A DNA stretch of 15,221 nt, taken from Trichodesmium sp. MAG_R04. Its GTDB lineage: Bacteria; Cyanobacteriota; Cyanobacteriia; Cyanobacteriales; Microcoleaceae. The notes beneath the pieces are model-generated. The model did no database searches and had not been told where the DNA came from. It was given only the letters and a program-made list of their open reading frames with translations. The number at the start of each line of letters is the position of its first letter. Position 1 is the first letter of the stretch. The stretch lies in the NCBI GenBank assembly GCA_023356515.1, contig JAKQYG010000045.1, forward strand, positions 1-15,221, given 5' to 3'. The translations under genes and the position numbers were made by a program. This document shows positions 6,720 to 13,577 of the stretch, one piece after another.

Positions 6720-8099
6720 ATGCTATTAGAACAATCATTTATCCCCAATCTATTACATAGACAACGTCAATTTTTTGCTACAGGAAAAACCAAAAATATT
6801 GACTTTAGAATCGAACAACTCAAGCGTTTAAAACAGGCAGTTTTAGATTATCAAAAAAAAATATTTGCTGCCGTTAAAGCAGATTTGAATAAAGCGGAAT
6901 TTGAAGCATATTTTGAACTGGCTTTTTTTCCAGAGATAAATTATGGGATTAAAAAACTGAAATCTTGGGCCAAACCTCGCAGAGTTTCTACTCCAATTGA
7001 ACAGTTTCCTGCCGGAGCTAAAATTTATCAAGAACCTTTAGGGATTGTGTTAATTATTGGAGCTTGGAATTATCCTTTTCAATTAGTTATTTATCCCTTA
7101 TTAGGAGCGATCGCTGCTGGAAATTGTGCAATCATTAAACCGTCAGAAATAGCTGTTCATACATCTGAGGTTATTGTAGATTTAATTGCTCATACTTTTG
7201 ACTCTAGTTATATTGCTACTATTACGGGAGGAGTGGAAACAAGTCAACAGCTATTAGCAGAAAAATTTAACCATATTTTCTTTACTGGCGGAACAAGAGT
7301 AGGCAGAATAGTTATGGAAGCTGCTGCTAAAAATCTCACTCCTGTTACTTTAGAATTAGGTGGAAAAAGTCCTTGTATTGTTGATGATAATATTCAGTTA
7401 GAATATACGGCAAAACGTATTACTTGGGGAAAGTTTATTAATGCTGGTCAGACTTGTGTTGCTCCTGATTATTTATTGGTAAATAAGTCGATTAAGTCTG
7501 ATTTGTTGGAGAAAATTAAACAGTTTATTGATAAATTTTATGGTAAAAACCCTGCTAATAGTCCGGATTATGGTCGGATTATAAATGAAGAGCGATTTAA
7601 TAGATTAAATGACTTGTTGAAAGAAGGAAAAATTGTTGTTGGTGGTGAAACAAAGCTAGAAGAACTTTATATTTCACCTACAGTTATTGATGGAATTAAT
7701 TGGAATTCAGGAATTATGGAGGAGGAAATTTTTGGGCCTATTTTACCTGTTTTAGAATATGAAAATTTGGATGAGGCGATCGCTCTTGTTAATTCTCGTC
7801 CTAAACCTTTATCTCTTTACTTTTTTTCTCGAAATAAACAGAAGCAAAAACAAGTTTTAAGGGAAACTTCTTCTGGGAATGTTTGTATTAATGATACTGT
7901 GATGCAATTTGGGGTGTCATCTTTACCATTTGGAGGTATAGGAAATAGTGGTATGGGTAGTTATCATGGTAAGGCTAGTTTTGATACTTTTTCTCATTAC
8001 AAAAGTGTATTGAACAAGGGGTTATGGTTTGATTTAAAATTCCGATATGCTCCTTATAAAAATAAGGTTGGCTTGATAAGAAAAATTATTTTTCGGTAG
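6720..8099 (+). CDS. NAD(P)-dependent aldehyde dehydrogenase (class-3 / fatty-aldehyde type)
   Basis: The product is 459 residues, matching the short class-3/ALDH3-like group to which cyanobacterial fatty-aldehyde and apocarotenal dehydrogenases belong. It oxidises an aldehyde to the acid with NAD(P)+. Visible hallmarks are GAWNYPF at 114-120 (oxyanion Asn117), Lys140 in IIKPSE, the cofactor loop FTGGTRVG at 188-195, general base Glu212 in LELGGKSP, nucleophile Cys246 in NAGQTC, and EEIFGP at 335-340. The family member in Synechocystis (slr0091) acts on apocarotenals and alkanals; the substrate here is inferred only. The C-terminal basic/aromatic tail (about 433-459) could contact membrane. 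No ribosome binding site is visible before the ATG. The gene is convergent with the acyltransferase gene, 113 bp away, and directly follows a dispersed repeat. Confidence 0.94.
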   Translation: MLLEQSFIPNLLHRQRQFFATGKTKNIDFRIEQLKRLKQAVLDYQKKIFAAVKADLNKAEFEAYFELAFFPEINYGIKKLKSWAKPRRVSTPIEQFPAGAKIYQEPLGIVLIIGAWNYPFQLVIYPLLGAIAAGNCAIIKPSEIAVHTSEVIVDLIAHTFDSSYIATITGGVETSQQLLAEKFNHIFFTGGTRVGRIVMEAAAKNLTPVTLELGGKSPCIVDDNIQLEYTAKRITWGKFINAGQTCVAPDYLLVNKSIKSDLLEKIKQFIDKFYGKNPANSPDYGRIINEERFNRLNDLLKEGKIVVGGETKLEELYISPTVIDGINWNSGIMEEEIFGPILPVLEYENLDEAIALVNSRPKPLSLYFFSRNKQKQKQVLRETSSGNVCINDTVMQFGVSSLPFGGIGNSGMGSYHGKASFDTFSHYKSVLNKGLWFDLKFRYAPYKNKVGLIRKIIFR

Positions 8100-8212
8100 A
8101 TATCCAGAAATATATTCAACTATCCAGAGTTTTATAATACCAAATTAGACGAAAAAACCTGTTTTCTGGGTTTGCCTGCATAAGTCCTATACATCTATGA
8201 ATTTCCCAACAA

Positions 8213-8911
8213 CTAACCTTTTTTGTGTAATTGCTTTAGAGAAAGCTCTATATTAGTAGTAAGTTCTTGTGCAGCTTCCTTTTTAGGATAATCCAGATAA
8301 TCTTTAACTTCTAAAGGAGAACCAATATTAACCTCTACACCACATCGCCAGGGTGGTGGTGCAGGATGATTGTATAAAATACTAATAGGAATAATTTTAA
8401 GATTTAGTTCAGCACGACTGGATATTACACTCAGTGCAATACGGGAGATTCCTGGCTGAATAAAATGAATTTCATCATCTTCAGGATATATTTTTCCTTC
8501 AGGAAATAATACCAAGATTCCCCGGTTTTCTAAGATTTTAATACTCTGACGAATAGTAGATATTCCTGGATTATCGCGATCTACGGGAAAACAACCTAAA
8601 CGACGAATAAACCAACCTTGAAAACCTTCTGTTTGTTCTTTAGAAGTCATATATCGCAGATAGCATTTATTAGCCAAACCTGCTACATAAGCAACAATTA
8701 GAGGGTCCCATCGAGAACGATGGGTTGGCGCCAGAATAATTGCTTCTTTGTTAGTAGGAATTTTTTCTTGACCCCTGGTTTCTATTTTGAAATAAAAGGG
8801 TAAGATAATCTTGGATACAAGAAAGTAAGTCAAGGAAGTCATCCAAGGTGAGAATCCAGAGTTAATTTTTGGAGATGTTAGATAGTTCTGAGGTTTATTA
8901 TTTTGAGTCAT
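8213..8911 (-). CDS. PlsC-type lysophospholipid / 1-acylglycerol-3-phosphate acyltransferase
   Basis: The product is 232 residues, within the usual PlsC range. It likely transfers an acyl chain to a lysophospholipid or lysophosphatidic acid at the inner leaflet of a membrane. A hydrophobic stretch (about 24-42) precedes the catalytic HX4D motif H64-RSRW-D69. The substrate-binding motif FPEGK lies at 136-140, and the fourth block, IQPGISRIAL with IIPISILYN, spans 151-181. The usual leading Asn of NHX4D is Thr here (APTHRSRWD), a variation seen in some family branches. AGGA occurs immediately before the ATG, which is closer than ideal. The start lies only 30 bp from a MITE-like element. Cyanobacteria carry several such paralogues, so the acyl acceptor cannot be told. 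Confidence 0.9.
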   Translation of the reverse strand: MTQNNKPQNYLTSPKINSGFSPWMTSLTYFLVSKIILPFYFKIETRGQEKIPTNKEAIILAPTHRSRWDPLIVAYVAGLANKCYLRYMTSKEQTEGFQGWFIRRLGCFPVDRDNPGISTIRQSIKILENRGILVLFPEGKIYPEDDEIHFIQPGISRIALSVISSRAELNLKIIPISILYNHPAPPPWRCGVEVNIGSPLEVKDYLDYPKKEAAQELTTNIELSLKQLHKKG

Positions 8912-8948
8912 TCCTGATATAAAGGTAAGAAGAGGTTGGTGGTAGAAA

Positions 8949-8964
8949 GATTGCTATAGCAATC
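8949..8964. repeat. Perfect 16-bp palindrome
   Basis: The sequence gattgctatagcaatc is its own reverse complement. Variants occur at 3764-3777, 9080-9095 and 10089-10099, each in an intergenic region, so it is the core of a dispersed palindromic repeat family. Confidence 0.6.
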
Positions 8965-9001
8965 CTATTTGATTTGTGTATAAAAACCTTACCGCTTTTA
9001 A

Positions 9002-9036
9002 GGAATAAGCAACAGGCAATAGTCAACAGGCCGGAG
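9002..9036. repeat. Heptad repeat (gcaacag type)
   Basis: Consecutive 7-nt units ggaataa, gcaacag, gcaatag, tcaacag and gccggag are visible, the middle three being close variants. They lie inside the MITE-like element and belong to a G-rich heptad family distinct from the others in the window. Confidence 0.5.
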
Positions 9037-9361
9037 TTTCAAGTTTTTTATCTACTTTTTGATTTGTCACGACCCATTTAGGATTGCTATATCCTTCTAC
9101 GAGTATTTTAACAAACTATTTTCACAAGTTATTAATGAGGTTTATTATGCTTATTTTGATAGTAGTCTTATACTTTTACCCAGATAATAATATTCCAGCA
9201 AATATAATTAGGATTTGCTAACAAAAGTCTTTTTCAATTAATAGGAACCAACCTCTAACTTCTCTGTATTATGGAGGGTAATAGCTAGGGGTGTTGCATA
9301 TAAAAATTCTACAATAGAGGAGGTAATAATATCTATATTGTTTAATTTATAGTTTCTCACA

Positions 9362-9994
9362 CTATCGGAATTGAGGACCGCAGATCCAACAAACAAGTGC
9401 CCATCTTTTTCCTTGAGTAATTGGTGTAACTTCATGAAGAACAAAAGAGGGAAATAAAATCATTGTTCCTCTAGCTTTTGGCAATTTTTCAGCTTCTCTT
9501 TGAGTGTATAACTTCAATTCTGAACCTTTATAGTCTTTGGGGTCAGAAAGTTGAATCGAGATAGAAATTTTGCGGTAATAATAAACTTCTCCATTATCTA
9601 TATGTTTATTGTAGTGATCTTGAATACTGTCCTCATTGCTACTAGCTTCATAACATAAAAGCTGCGGACAATCTATAATACCATAAATATCATAATTCCA
9701 CCACTTACTATTAGCATATTTAACACTATTTACTAACTTTTCCCAAAGCCATCTTGTTGACTCTGAATAACTTATACCCCACGCATTTACTTTGCGAATT
9801 TCATGCTTTATTTTCCCATCTACAATTGCCTTGGATTGCTTTATTTGTTTTGATAAAGAAATAACTTTTTCACATTCTTGTGTTGTAAAAGCTCCCCAAT
9901 TTTCATCTGATTTACAAAAATGTTCTTTTTGACTAGCATCATAGCAAGCATATTTAATTTGACGATATTTTTGTTTAGGAGAAATCCAAACCAT
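9362..9994 (-). CDS. 2OG-Fe(II) oxygenase, prolyl-4-hydroxylase-like (paralogue 1)
   Basis: The product is 210 residues with the double-stranded beta-helix signature of the PKHD/P4H alpha-subunit family of 2-oxoglutarate- and Fe(II)-dependent hydroxylases. The iron ligands are His131 and Asp133 (HxD in NKHIDNG) and His187 (FVLHEVTP); Arg197 in GKRWAL is the expected 2OG-binding residue. The RKISISIQLSDP strand (141-152) and the LPKARGTMILFPS strand (171-183) fit the family. The N-terminal part (ENWGAFTTQEC at 31-41, then NSVKYAN and WWNYDI) resembles the helical region seen in related prolyl-hydroxylase-like proteins. The substrate is unknown. It pairs with a second 210-residue copy at 10634-11266, about 104 of 210 identical without gaps. 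Both are transcribed leftwards but are 639 bp apart, so not a tight operon. No signal peptide is seen. Confidence 0.85.
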   Translation of the reverse strand: MVWISPKQKYRQIKYACYDASQKEHFCKSDENWGAFTTQECEKVISLSKQIKQSKAIVDGKIKHEIRKVNAWGISYSESTRWLWEKLVNSVKYANSKWWNYDIYGIIDCPQLLCYEASSNEDSIQDHYNKHIDNGEVYYYRKISISIQLSDPKDYKGSELKLYTQREAEKLPKARGTMILFPSFVLHEVTPITQGKRWALVCWICGPQFR

Positions 9995-10088
9995 ATTATT
10001 TCAATTTTGCTCTATTTTACTAATAAAAATTTATATACTTTCGTTACAGAGTGTTAGTAAATCAGTTTTTCAAACTTACTTACTATTC

Positions 10089-10105
10089 TATAGCAGTCCT
10101 AAATC
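10089..10105 (-). repeat. Copy of the dispersed palindromic word
   Basis: The sequence tatagcagtcctaaat corresponds to the reverse complement of the word atttaggattgctata found at 9076-9091, with one substitution. It directly precedes the nested inverted repeats at 10120-10210. Confidence 0.45.
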
Positions 10106-10119
10106 ATTATATAAAATAA

Positions 10120-10210
10120 CACCAAATCCGCCGGGTATTTTTTAAAGTTACAGCCTTCACTAAATAACGGATTAGGTGATATGACAAGCCTACTTTTATA
10201 CCCGGATTTA
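10120..10210. repeat. Nested inverted repeats (caccaaatccg core)
   Basis: The segment caccaaatccg (10120-10130) pairs with cggattaggtg (10168-10178) at 10 of 11 positions. The overlapping aaatccgccgggta (10123-10136) can alternatively pair with tacccggattta (10199-10210) if 3 nt bulge. Two competing stems in one 91-bp element suggest a dispersed, foldable repeat. Words of the accaaatccg type are common in cyanobacterial intergenic DNA. Confidence 0.5.
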
Positions 10211-10242
10211 GTATTACATGCCTTCTTAAAAATACCTCCAAC

Positions 10243-10270
10243 TTCTATTCCTTCTGTCTTCTGCCTCCTG
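10243..10270. repeat. Heptad repeat (ccttctg type)
   Basis: Four 7-nt units, the last three being ccttctg, tcttctg and cctcctg, follow one another exactly. They belong to the same pyrimidine-rich family as the tract inside the ABC ATPase gene (664-698) and the shorter runs at 478-498 and 14773-14793. Confidence 0.55.
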
Positions 10271-10633
10271 CATTAAAACAGCCCATTTATCTTACGAACC
10301 AGATAGAAGTGCTACGATCTGTTAACTATTTAGATTGTCTATTCTAACTAGACAGTGGGAAGTTCTTCCAATAACTATTGCTAGCTAAGCTTTATAGCGA
10401 TCTTAATGTGAGAAACTCTAAAGATTAAACTATAAGTGCTGTAAGACAGTCCCTGTAAGACTTTCAGTATTTAAAGAAAATAATTTTTTAGGAGAAGTTT
10501 GTACTCTGTAGTATTCTAATAACAACCAATTAAAGCAAAAATTTTGCACAGTAAGGATGTGGGCTATTTTGGTAAAATTCATAATAGGTCGTTTAAATAC
10601 TCAACAGCTTATTACCTACTTAAGTTTTGGAAA

Positions 10634-11266
10634 TCATCTGAATTGAGGACCTGACACCCAACCAATAAGTGCCCATCTTTTACCTGAAATAATAGGTGTT
10701 ACTTCATGCAAAATGAATGAAGAAAACATAGTCATTGTTCCTCTACCTCTAGGCAATATTTGAGGATTTGTTTGTACATATAAATTTAGTTCTGCACCCT
10801 CGTAACTATTAGGATCAGATAATTCCACAGAAAAAGAAATTTTCCGAAAAGAGAAAGGATATTCATTGTCTATATGTAAATCACAATGATCTTTAATTTT
10901 ATGAGAAGTATTTTTACTATCATAACAAATAAGTTGTATAGGTTCTAAAATACCTACAAGGTCATAGTTCCACCAATAGTTATTTGCATATATAACATTA
11001 TTAATTAATCGTTGCCAAACCCAATTTGTTTCTTGAGTTTGATATATACTCCAAGCACTAACTTGACGATAGCTAGGATTAGTAACTTCAACTATACAGT
11101 TTTGACTTGTTTTTACATTTTGTGAAAGTGAAATAATCCAGTCACATTCATTTACCGTAAATGCTCCCCAATTTTCTCCTCTTTGACAAAAATTGCTGGC
11201 TTTACTAGAATCGTAACAGGTAAAGATAGTTTGATTATATTTTTTCTCAGGATATATCCAAAACAT
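10634..11266 (-). CDS. 2OG-Fe(II) oxygenase, prolyl-4-hydroxylase-like (paralogue 2)
   Basis: The product is 210 residues, the same length as paralogue 1 and co-linear with it from the first Met to the shared C-terminal GPQFR. All predicted catalytic positions are kept: His131 and Asp133 in DLHIDNE, His187 in FILHEVTP and Arg197 in GKRWAL. Blocks identical or nearly so in both are ENWGAFT (31-37), YAN with WWNYD (93-102), RKIS (141-144) and the 181-200 region. Divergence concentrates at 51-70, 117-130 and 161-170, which would border the active site in this fold and could reflect different substrates. Being intact in both copies, neither looks like a decaying duplicate. A candidate promoter lies at 11333-11362. 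The hydroxylation target is unknown. Confidence 0.85.
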   Translation of the reverse strand: MFWIYPEKKYNQTIFTCYDSSKASNFCQRGENWGAFTVNECDWIISLSQNVKTSQNCIVEVTNPSYRQVSAWSIYQTQETNWVWQRLINNVIYANNYWWNYDLVGILEPIQLICYDSKNTSHKIKDHCDLHIDNEYPFSFRKISFSVELSDPNSYEGAELNLYVQTNPQILPRGRGTMTMFSSFILHEVTPIISGKRWALIGWVSGPQFR

Positions 11267-11332
11267 TTTTAGTTAGTTGTGTACCATCCAATTTTAATTA
11301 CCATTTTGACATTCTCTTGATGCTGCTCTAAA

Positions 11333-11362
11333 AAGATAGCAGAATGATTTTTTTAATGTCAA
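11333..11362 (-). promoter_or_regulatory. Promoter candidate for oxygenase paralogue 2
   Basis: On the minus strand a perfect TTGACA (11362-11357) is followed after 18 bp by TATCTT (11338-11333), placing a start about 60 nt before the oxygenase ATG. The -35 box is one arm of an inverted repeat ttgacatt/aatgtcaa (11306-11313 and 11355-11362), so the opposite arm offers a potential operator around the start site. Confidence 0.4.
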
Positions 11363-11398
11363 GAAGTCAACGGGTAAATAAAAAAATGGCAATTTTTA

Positions 11399-12823
11399 TC
11401 AATTTTGTGAATTTTGAGATTCATCCTTAATTGGTAACCAATCTTTTCCTAACTGAATAGTCACGTCCGATCTTAAATATCCCGTACTTTCTACAAACAC
11501 GTCTCCACAACCAAGAAACTTTTGAACTGCTTGTGCCACTTTAATATCTCCTTTTTGAGCAATAATTCGAGTTACCTCTAAAGGTTTACTCCAAGGCTTA
11601 GCAACTTTAACATTCCAATAACCATTATCATTGAGGGAACTAACTAGTTTATCAACAGTTTCCCAATTATCAGTGCTATCTTGAATTGCTACTGTAATAT
11701 AGTTATAATCTAAATTCTCTGCTTCTAAACGTTGATAACCAAAGTCAAAGTGTTTATATATTAAATTATCTAGGGTTGTAAAATCGGGCAACCAGTAACT
11801 AGCACTATATTTTTCAGGATCGCTAAACTCACCAGGAACCATCAACATTTGTATATTAGGTTTCTTCATTTTAGCGGCAAAACTCATCAAAGCTACTAAT
11901 TCCTCTACACTCAAGTTTGTATCAAGATGAGACTGAATTACTGAAAGAATTTTTGGTAGTCGAGATAGAGTTTTTAAATTCACTGACTGTTCTACAAAAG
12001 CTCGCATCAAAAGTTGCTGCCGTTGTACCCGCCCAATATCCCCTAAATTATCATAGCGAAATCTCAGAAATTGTAGAGCCTGGTTGCCATTAAGGTTTTG
12101 TTTACCTGCTTTAAGATTAATATAAAGGTGTTGACTATCATCCTGATATTTCATGTCTTTAGGCACATAAACTTGTACACCCCCAAGAGAATCTATCAAT
12201 TTTTCTACACCTTGCACATTAACTCGAATGTAGCGGTCTATTCCTACTCCACCCAAAAGTTCACTAACGGCTTTGGCGCTTTTTGCAGGTCCCCCATAAT
12301 AGTTGGCAGCATTAATCTTAGTTAAACCTTGATCTTCTACATAAGTTCGAGTATCTCTGGGGATAGAAAGTAAAGTTAACTTCTCATTTTTAGGGTCAAA
12401 TCTAACTAGCAGCATTGTATCGGATAATCCTTTAAAAGAATTAACCAAAGCATGATAGCCTAGATTTCTATCCTGGGGATATTCTGCTAAATCTGATGTT
12501 AATACCTTAATTCCCAACAACAATATATTGACAGGCCGAGTTAACTCTGGTAGTCTCATATTGCTTTTGGCCAAGTCTTGTTGAGAAAATACTGCTGCAT
12601 CTTCTGGAGATAGCTTTTGTTGCATTAGTGGAGTGCTAGAAAAGGATACTGCTAATAAAGCGCCTGCCGTCGCAGATATCATTGCTACTCCAGCTAAACC
12701 TAAAACTAAGCCAAAGAAATGTCTAGTGCTAAGTTGGGAAGATTGTTTTTGGTGCTTTTCTATTGTTGAATCTTTAGCAGAGATTGAATTTAAAAATTTA
12801 TTAATGGGCACTGGTTTCCTCAC
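11399..12823 (-). CDS. LytR-CpsA-Psr (LCP) family protein with LytR C-terminal domain
   Basis: The product is 474 residues: a short cytoplasmic N-terminus, one membrane helix (about 35-61), then an extracytoplasmic LCP domain (about 97-280) and a LytR_C-like domain (about 374-460). LCP enzymes transfer lipid-linked glycopolymers onto the cell wall. The older label 'LytR transcriptional attenuator' is misleading. Key positions seen are Asp135 in SDTMLL, Arg156 and Asp157 in SIPRDT, Lys169 and Asn171 in TKINAAN, and Arg254/Arg256/Arg265 in LRFRYDNLGDIGRVQRQQ, all typical of pyrophosphate/lipid binding. In cyanobacteria it probably helps anchor capsule, teichoic-like or other wall polysaccharide. 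The start is a GTG (12821-12823) without a visible Shine-Dalgarno; no upstream in-frame alternative is evident. The gene follows the small membrane-protein gene on the same strand, about 96 bp away. Confidence 0.93.
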   Translation of the reverse strand: MRKPVPINKFLNSISAKDSTIEKHQKQSSQLSTRHFFGLVLGLAGVAMISATAGALLAVSFSSTPLMQQKLSPEDAAVFSQQDLAKSNMRLPELTRPVNILLLGIKVLTSDLAEYPQDRNLGYHALVNSFKGLSDTMLLVRFDPKNEKLTLLSIPRDTRTYVEDQGLTKINAANYYGGPAKSAKAVSELLGGVGIDRYIRVNVQGVEKLIDSLGGVQVYVPKDMKYQDDSQHLYINLKAGKQNLNGNQALQFLRFRYDNLGDIGRVQRQQLLMRAFVEQSVNLKTLSRLPKILSVIQSHLDTNLSVEELVALMSFAAKMKKPNIQMLMVPGEFSDPEKYSASYWLPDFTTLDNLIYKHFDFGYQRLEAENLDYNYITVAIQDSTDNWETVDKLVSSLNDNGYWNVKVAKPWSKPLEVTRIIAQKGDIKVAQAVQKFLGCGDVFVESTGYLRSDVTIQLGKDWLPIKDESQNSQN

Positions 12824-12919
12824 ACACTTCAGTATTAAAATAGAGTTTTTTGTCAGAGAAATTTTGCTAAAAATTTCAATAAATTTAAATTTTCAACAGT
12901 TTAATAGAATCTTCAACAA

Positions 12920-13291
12920 TCATAAATGTTTACCTACAAATTTTTCTGCTATCCGGCTAATTCCTGGTAACCACAAGGGTTGTCTTTTCCATATCCGAAC
13001 CATTAGTCCAAAAGTAATTAGGAAATAGCTAGTAGTTAGTAAGCTATTTATTAATAAAAAAGTTATAGTTCCAGATTCTCCTATTTCTAATCCTAATTGC
13101 AACAAAATATTTCCTAATAACCAAATAAAGGTTAAAGTCAAAATTAATCGGCTTACTGCTCTATGTTGTAGACTAGCTTTTTGACGAAACAAAATCCACA
13201 TTGCAGGAAAGAAGCCTAATATTGGAGTTACTAACAAAAATAGTTCTTGGCGGTTGATGTGAGAATTTTTAAGTTGCTCAGTATTTTTCAT
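12920..13291 (-). CDS. Small membrane protein of unknown function
   Basis: From the ATG at 13289-13291 the product has 123 residues with three likely membrane helices: roughly 15-35 (LFLLVTPILGFFPAMWIL), 48-69 (RLILTLTFIWLLGNILLQLGL) and 76-99 (TITFLLINSLLTTSYFLITFGL). A conserved-looking C-terminus rich in basic residues follows (RIWKRQPLWLPGISRIAEKF). I do not recognise a named family; it has the look of a cyanobacterial conserved hypothetical. The frame is also open further upstream to a TTG at 13480. However, that extension overlaps two GC-rich hairpins and lacks a ribosome binding site, so the ATG is preferred. It may be co-transcribed with the LCP gene downstream, which would suggest an envelope-related role. 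Confidence 0.7.
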   Translation of the reverse strand: MKNTEQLKNSHINRQELFLLVTPILGFFPAMWILFRQKASLQHRAVSRLILTLTFIWLLGNILLQLGLEIGESGTITFLLINSLLTTSYFLITFGLMVRIWKRQPLWLPGISRIAEKFVGKHL

Positions 13292-13364
13292 CTTTAAGTT
13301 AGGGTTTGAGTTATCAATAAAAACAAAATTTTTGGGAGTATTTACTGAAAAATTCGGTTTAAAG

Positions 13365-13391
13365 CCTCGCCCATAAGATAAGCAGGCGAGG
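13365..13391. ncRNA. GC-rich hairpin in the membrane-protein/rpe intergenic region
   Basis: The arms cctcgcc (13365-13371) and ggcgagg (13385-13391) are perfect complements around a 13-nt loop, in otherwise AT-rich DNA. No T-run follows on either strand, so it is not a terminator. Together with the hairpin at 13407-13437 it may form part of a structured leader, on the minus strand beginning about 73 nt before the membrane-protein ATG. No known riboswitch or Rfam class was recognised. Confidence 0.35.
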
Positions 13392-13406
13392 ATCCATGTT
13401 ACAATA

Positions 13407-13437
13407 AGACTGGCTTGAATATCTGCCAGCCAAGTCT
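13407..13437. ncRNA. Second hairpin of the structured intergenic segment
   Basis: The arm agactggct (13407-13415) pairs with agcc (13428-13431) and agtct (13433-13437) with a single bulged base at 13432, giving a 9-bp stem and a 12-nt loop. It lies 15 nt from the neighbouring 7-bp GC hairpin. Which strand is transcribed is unknown. Confidence 0.35.
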
Positions 13438-13557
13438 CATAAATACTGTAGAAAAGAAGATTAAGTCGAAAATCCTTCAATTAAGACTTCTCGATCTACC
13501 TATTCTGATAACAAATAATTAAATTAGTGTTAAAATTTGCGGTAATCCAGAATAAAG

Positions 13558-13563
13558 AAGGAG
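13558..13563 (+). promoter_or_regulatory. Shine-Dalgarno for rpe
   Basis: The sequence aaggag lies 14 nt before the ATG at 13578. The spacing is longer than the optimum, but it is the only clear site and supports the ATG at 13578 over the upstream in-frame GTG at 13527, whose extra residues would be unusual for the family. Confidence 0.55.
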
Positions 13564-13577
13564 AACACTTAATATAT

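Larger units (their letters stand above)
8942..9100. mobile_element. MITE-like element with terminal inverted repeats
   Basis: The left end (gtagaaagattgctatagc, then aatccta) and the reverse complement of the right end (gtagaaggatatagc, then aatccta) match apart from a 4-nt internal indel and a small change. Together they bound a 159-bp segment without coding capacity. The left end contains a perfect 16-bp palindrome (8949-8964). No clear target-site duplication is visible. Related words occur at 3754-3777 and 10089-10105, suggesting a family. It could equally be a dispersed palindromic repeat that never transposed as a unit. Confidence 0.45.
8912..9361. other. Intergenic region between the acyltransferase and oxygenase 1 genes
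   Basis: These 450 bp hold a MITE-like inverted-repeat element (8942-9100) with an internal heptad tract. The remaining 9101-9361 is AT-rich sequence with no recognised feature. A 68-codon minus-strand frame at 9238-9444 overlaps the end of oxygenase 1 out of frame and was not accepted as a gene. Confidence 0.6.
9995..10633. other. Repeat-rich spacer between the two oxygenase genes
   Basis: These 639 bp hold no supported gene. They contain a variant of the dispersed palindromic word (10089-10105), nested inverted repeats (10120-10210) and a cttctg-type heptad tract (10243-10270). Positions 10271-10633 are AT-rich and contain nothing recognised. The promoter for oxygenase 1 should lie near its start around 10000-10100, but no convincing -35/-10 pair was found. 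Confidence 0.6.

Noticed and set aside
6843..7031. Minus-strand open frame inside the aldehyde dehydrogenase gene
   Set aside because: Antisense to the conserved dehydrogenase coding region; no independent signal.
8155..8173. Possible terminator between the convergent aldehyde dehydrogenase and acyltransferase genes
   Set aside because: The stem is only about 5 bp (aaacc/ggttt) with no proper T-run on either strand.
9238..9444. 68-codon minus-strand frame overlapping the end of oxygenase 1
   Set aside because: Starts inside oxygenase 1 in a different frame. The oxygenase end (GPQFR then stop) matches its paralogue exactly, so there is no frameshift to explain, and no motif is present.
12098..12325. 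Plus-strand open frame inside the LCP gene
   Set aside because: Antisense to the conserved LCP core; no motif or ribosome binding site.
12858..12877. 8-bp hairpin (gaaatttt/aaaatttc) between the membrane-protein and LCP genes
   Set aside because: Entirely AT pairs except one, no T-run in the direction of transcription, and such matches are expected in this AT-rich gap.
12633..13028. 131-codon plus-strand frame spanning the LCP gene start and the membrane-protein end
   Set aside because: Antisense to two better-supported genes and their gap; the first part mirrors the LCP membrane helix and the rest has no recognisable domain.
13292..13480. N-terminal extension of the small membrane protein from a TTG
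   Set aside because: The TTG lacks a ribosome binding site and the segment contains two strong hairpins; the ATG at 13289-13291 gives a compact three-helix protein. Kept as an open alternative in the findings.
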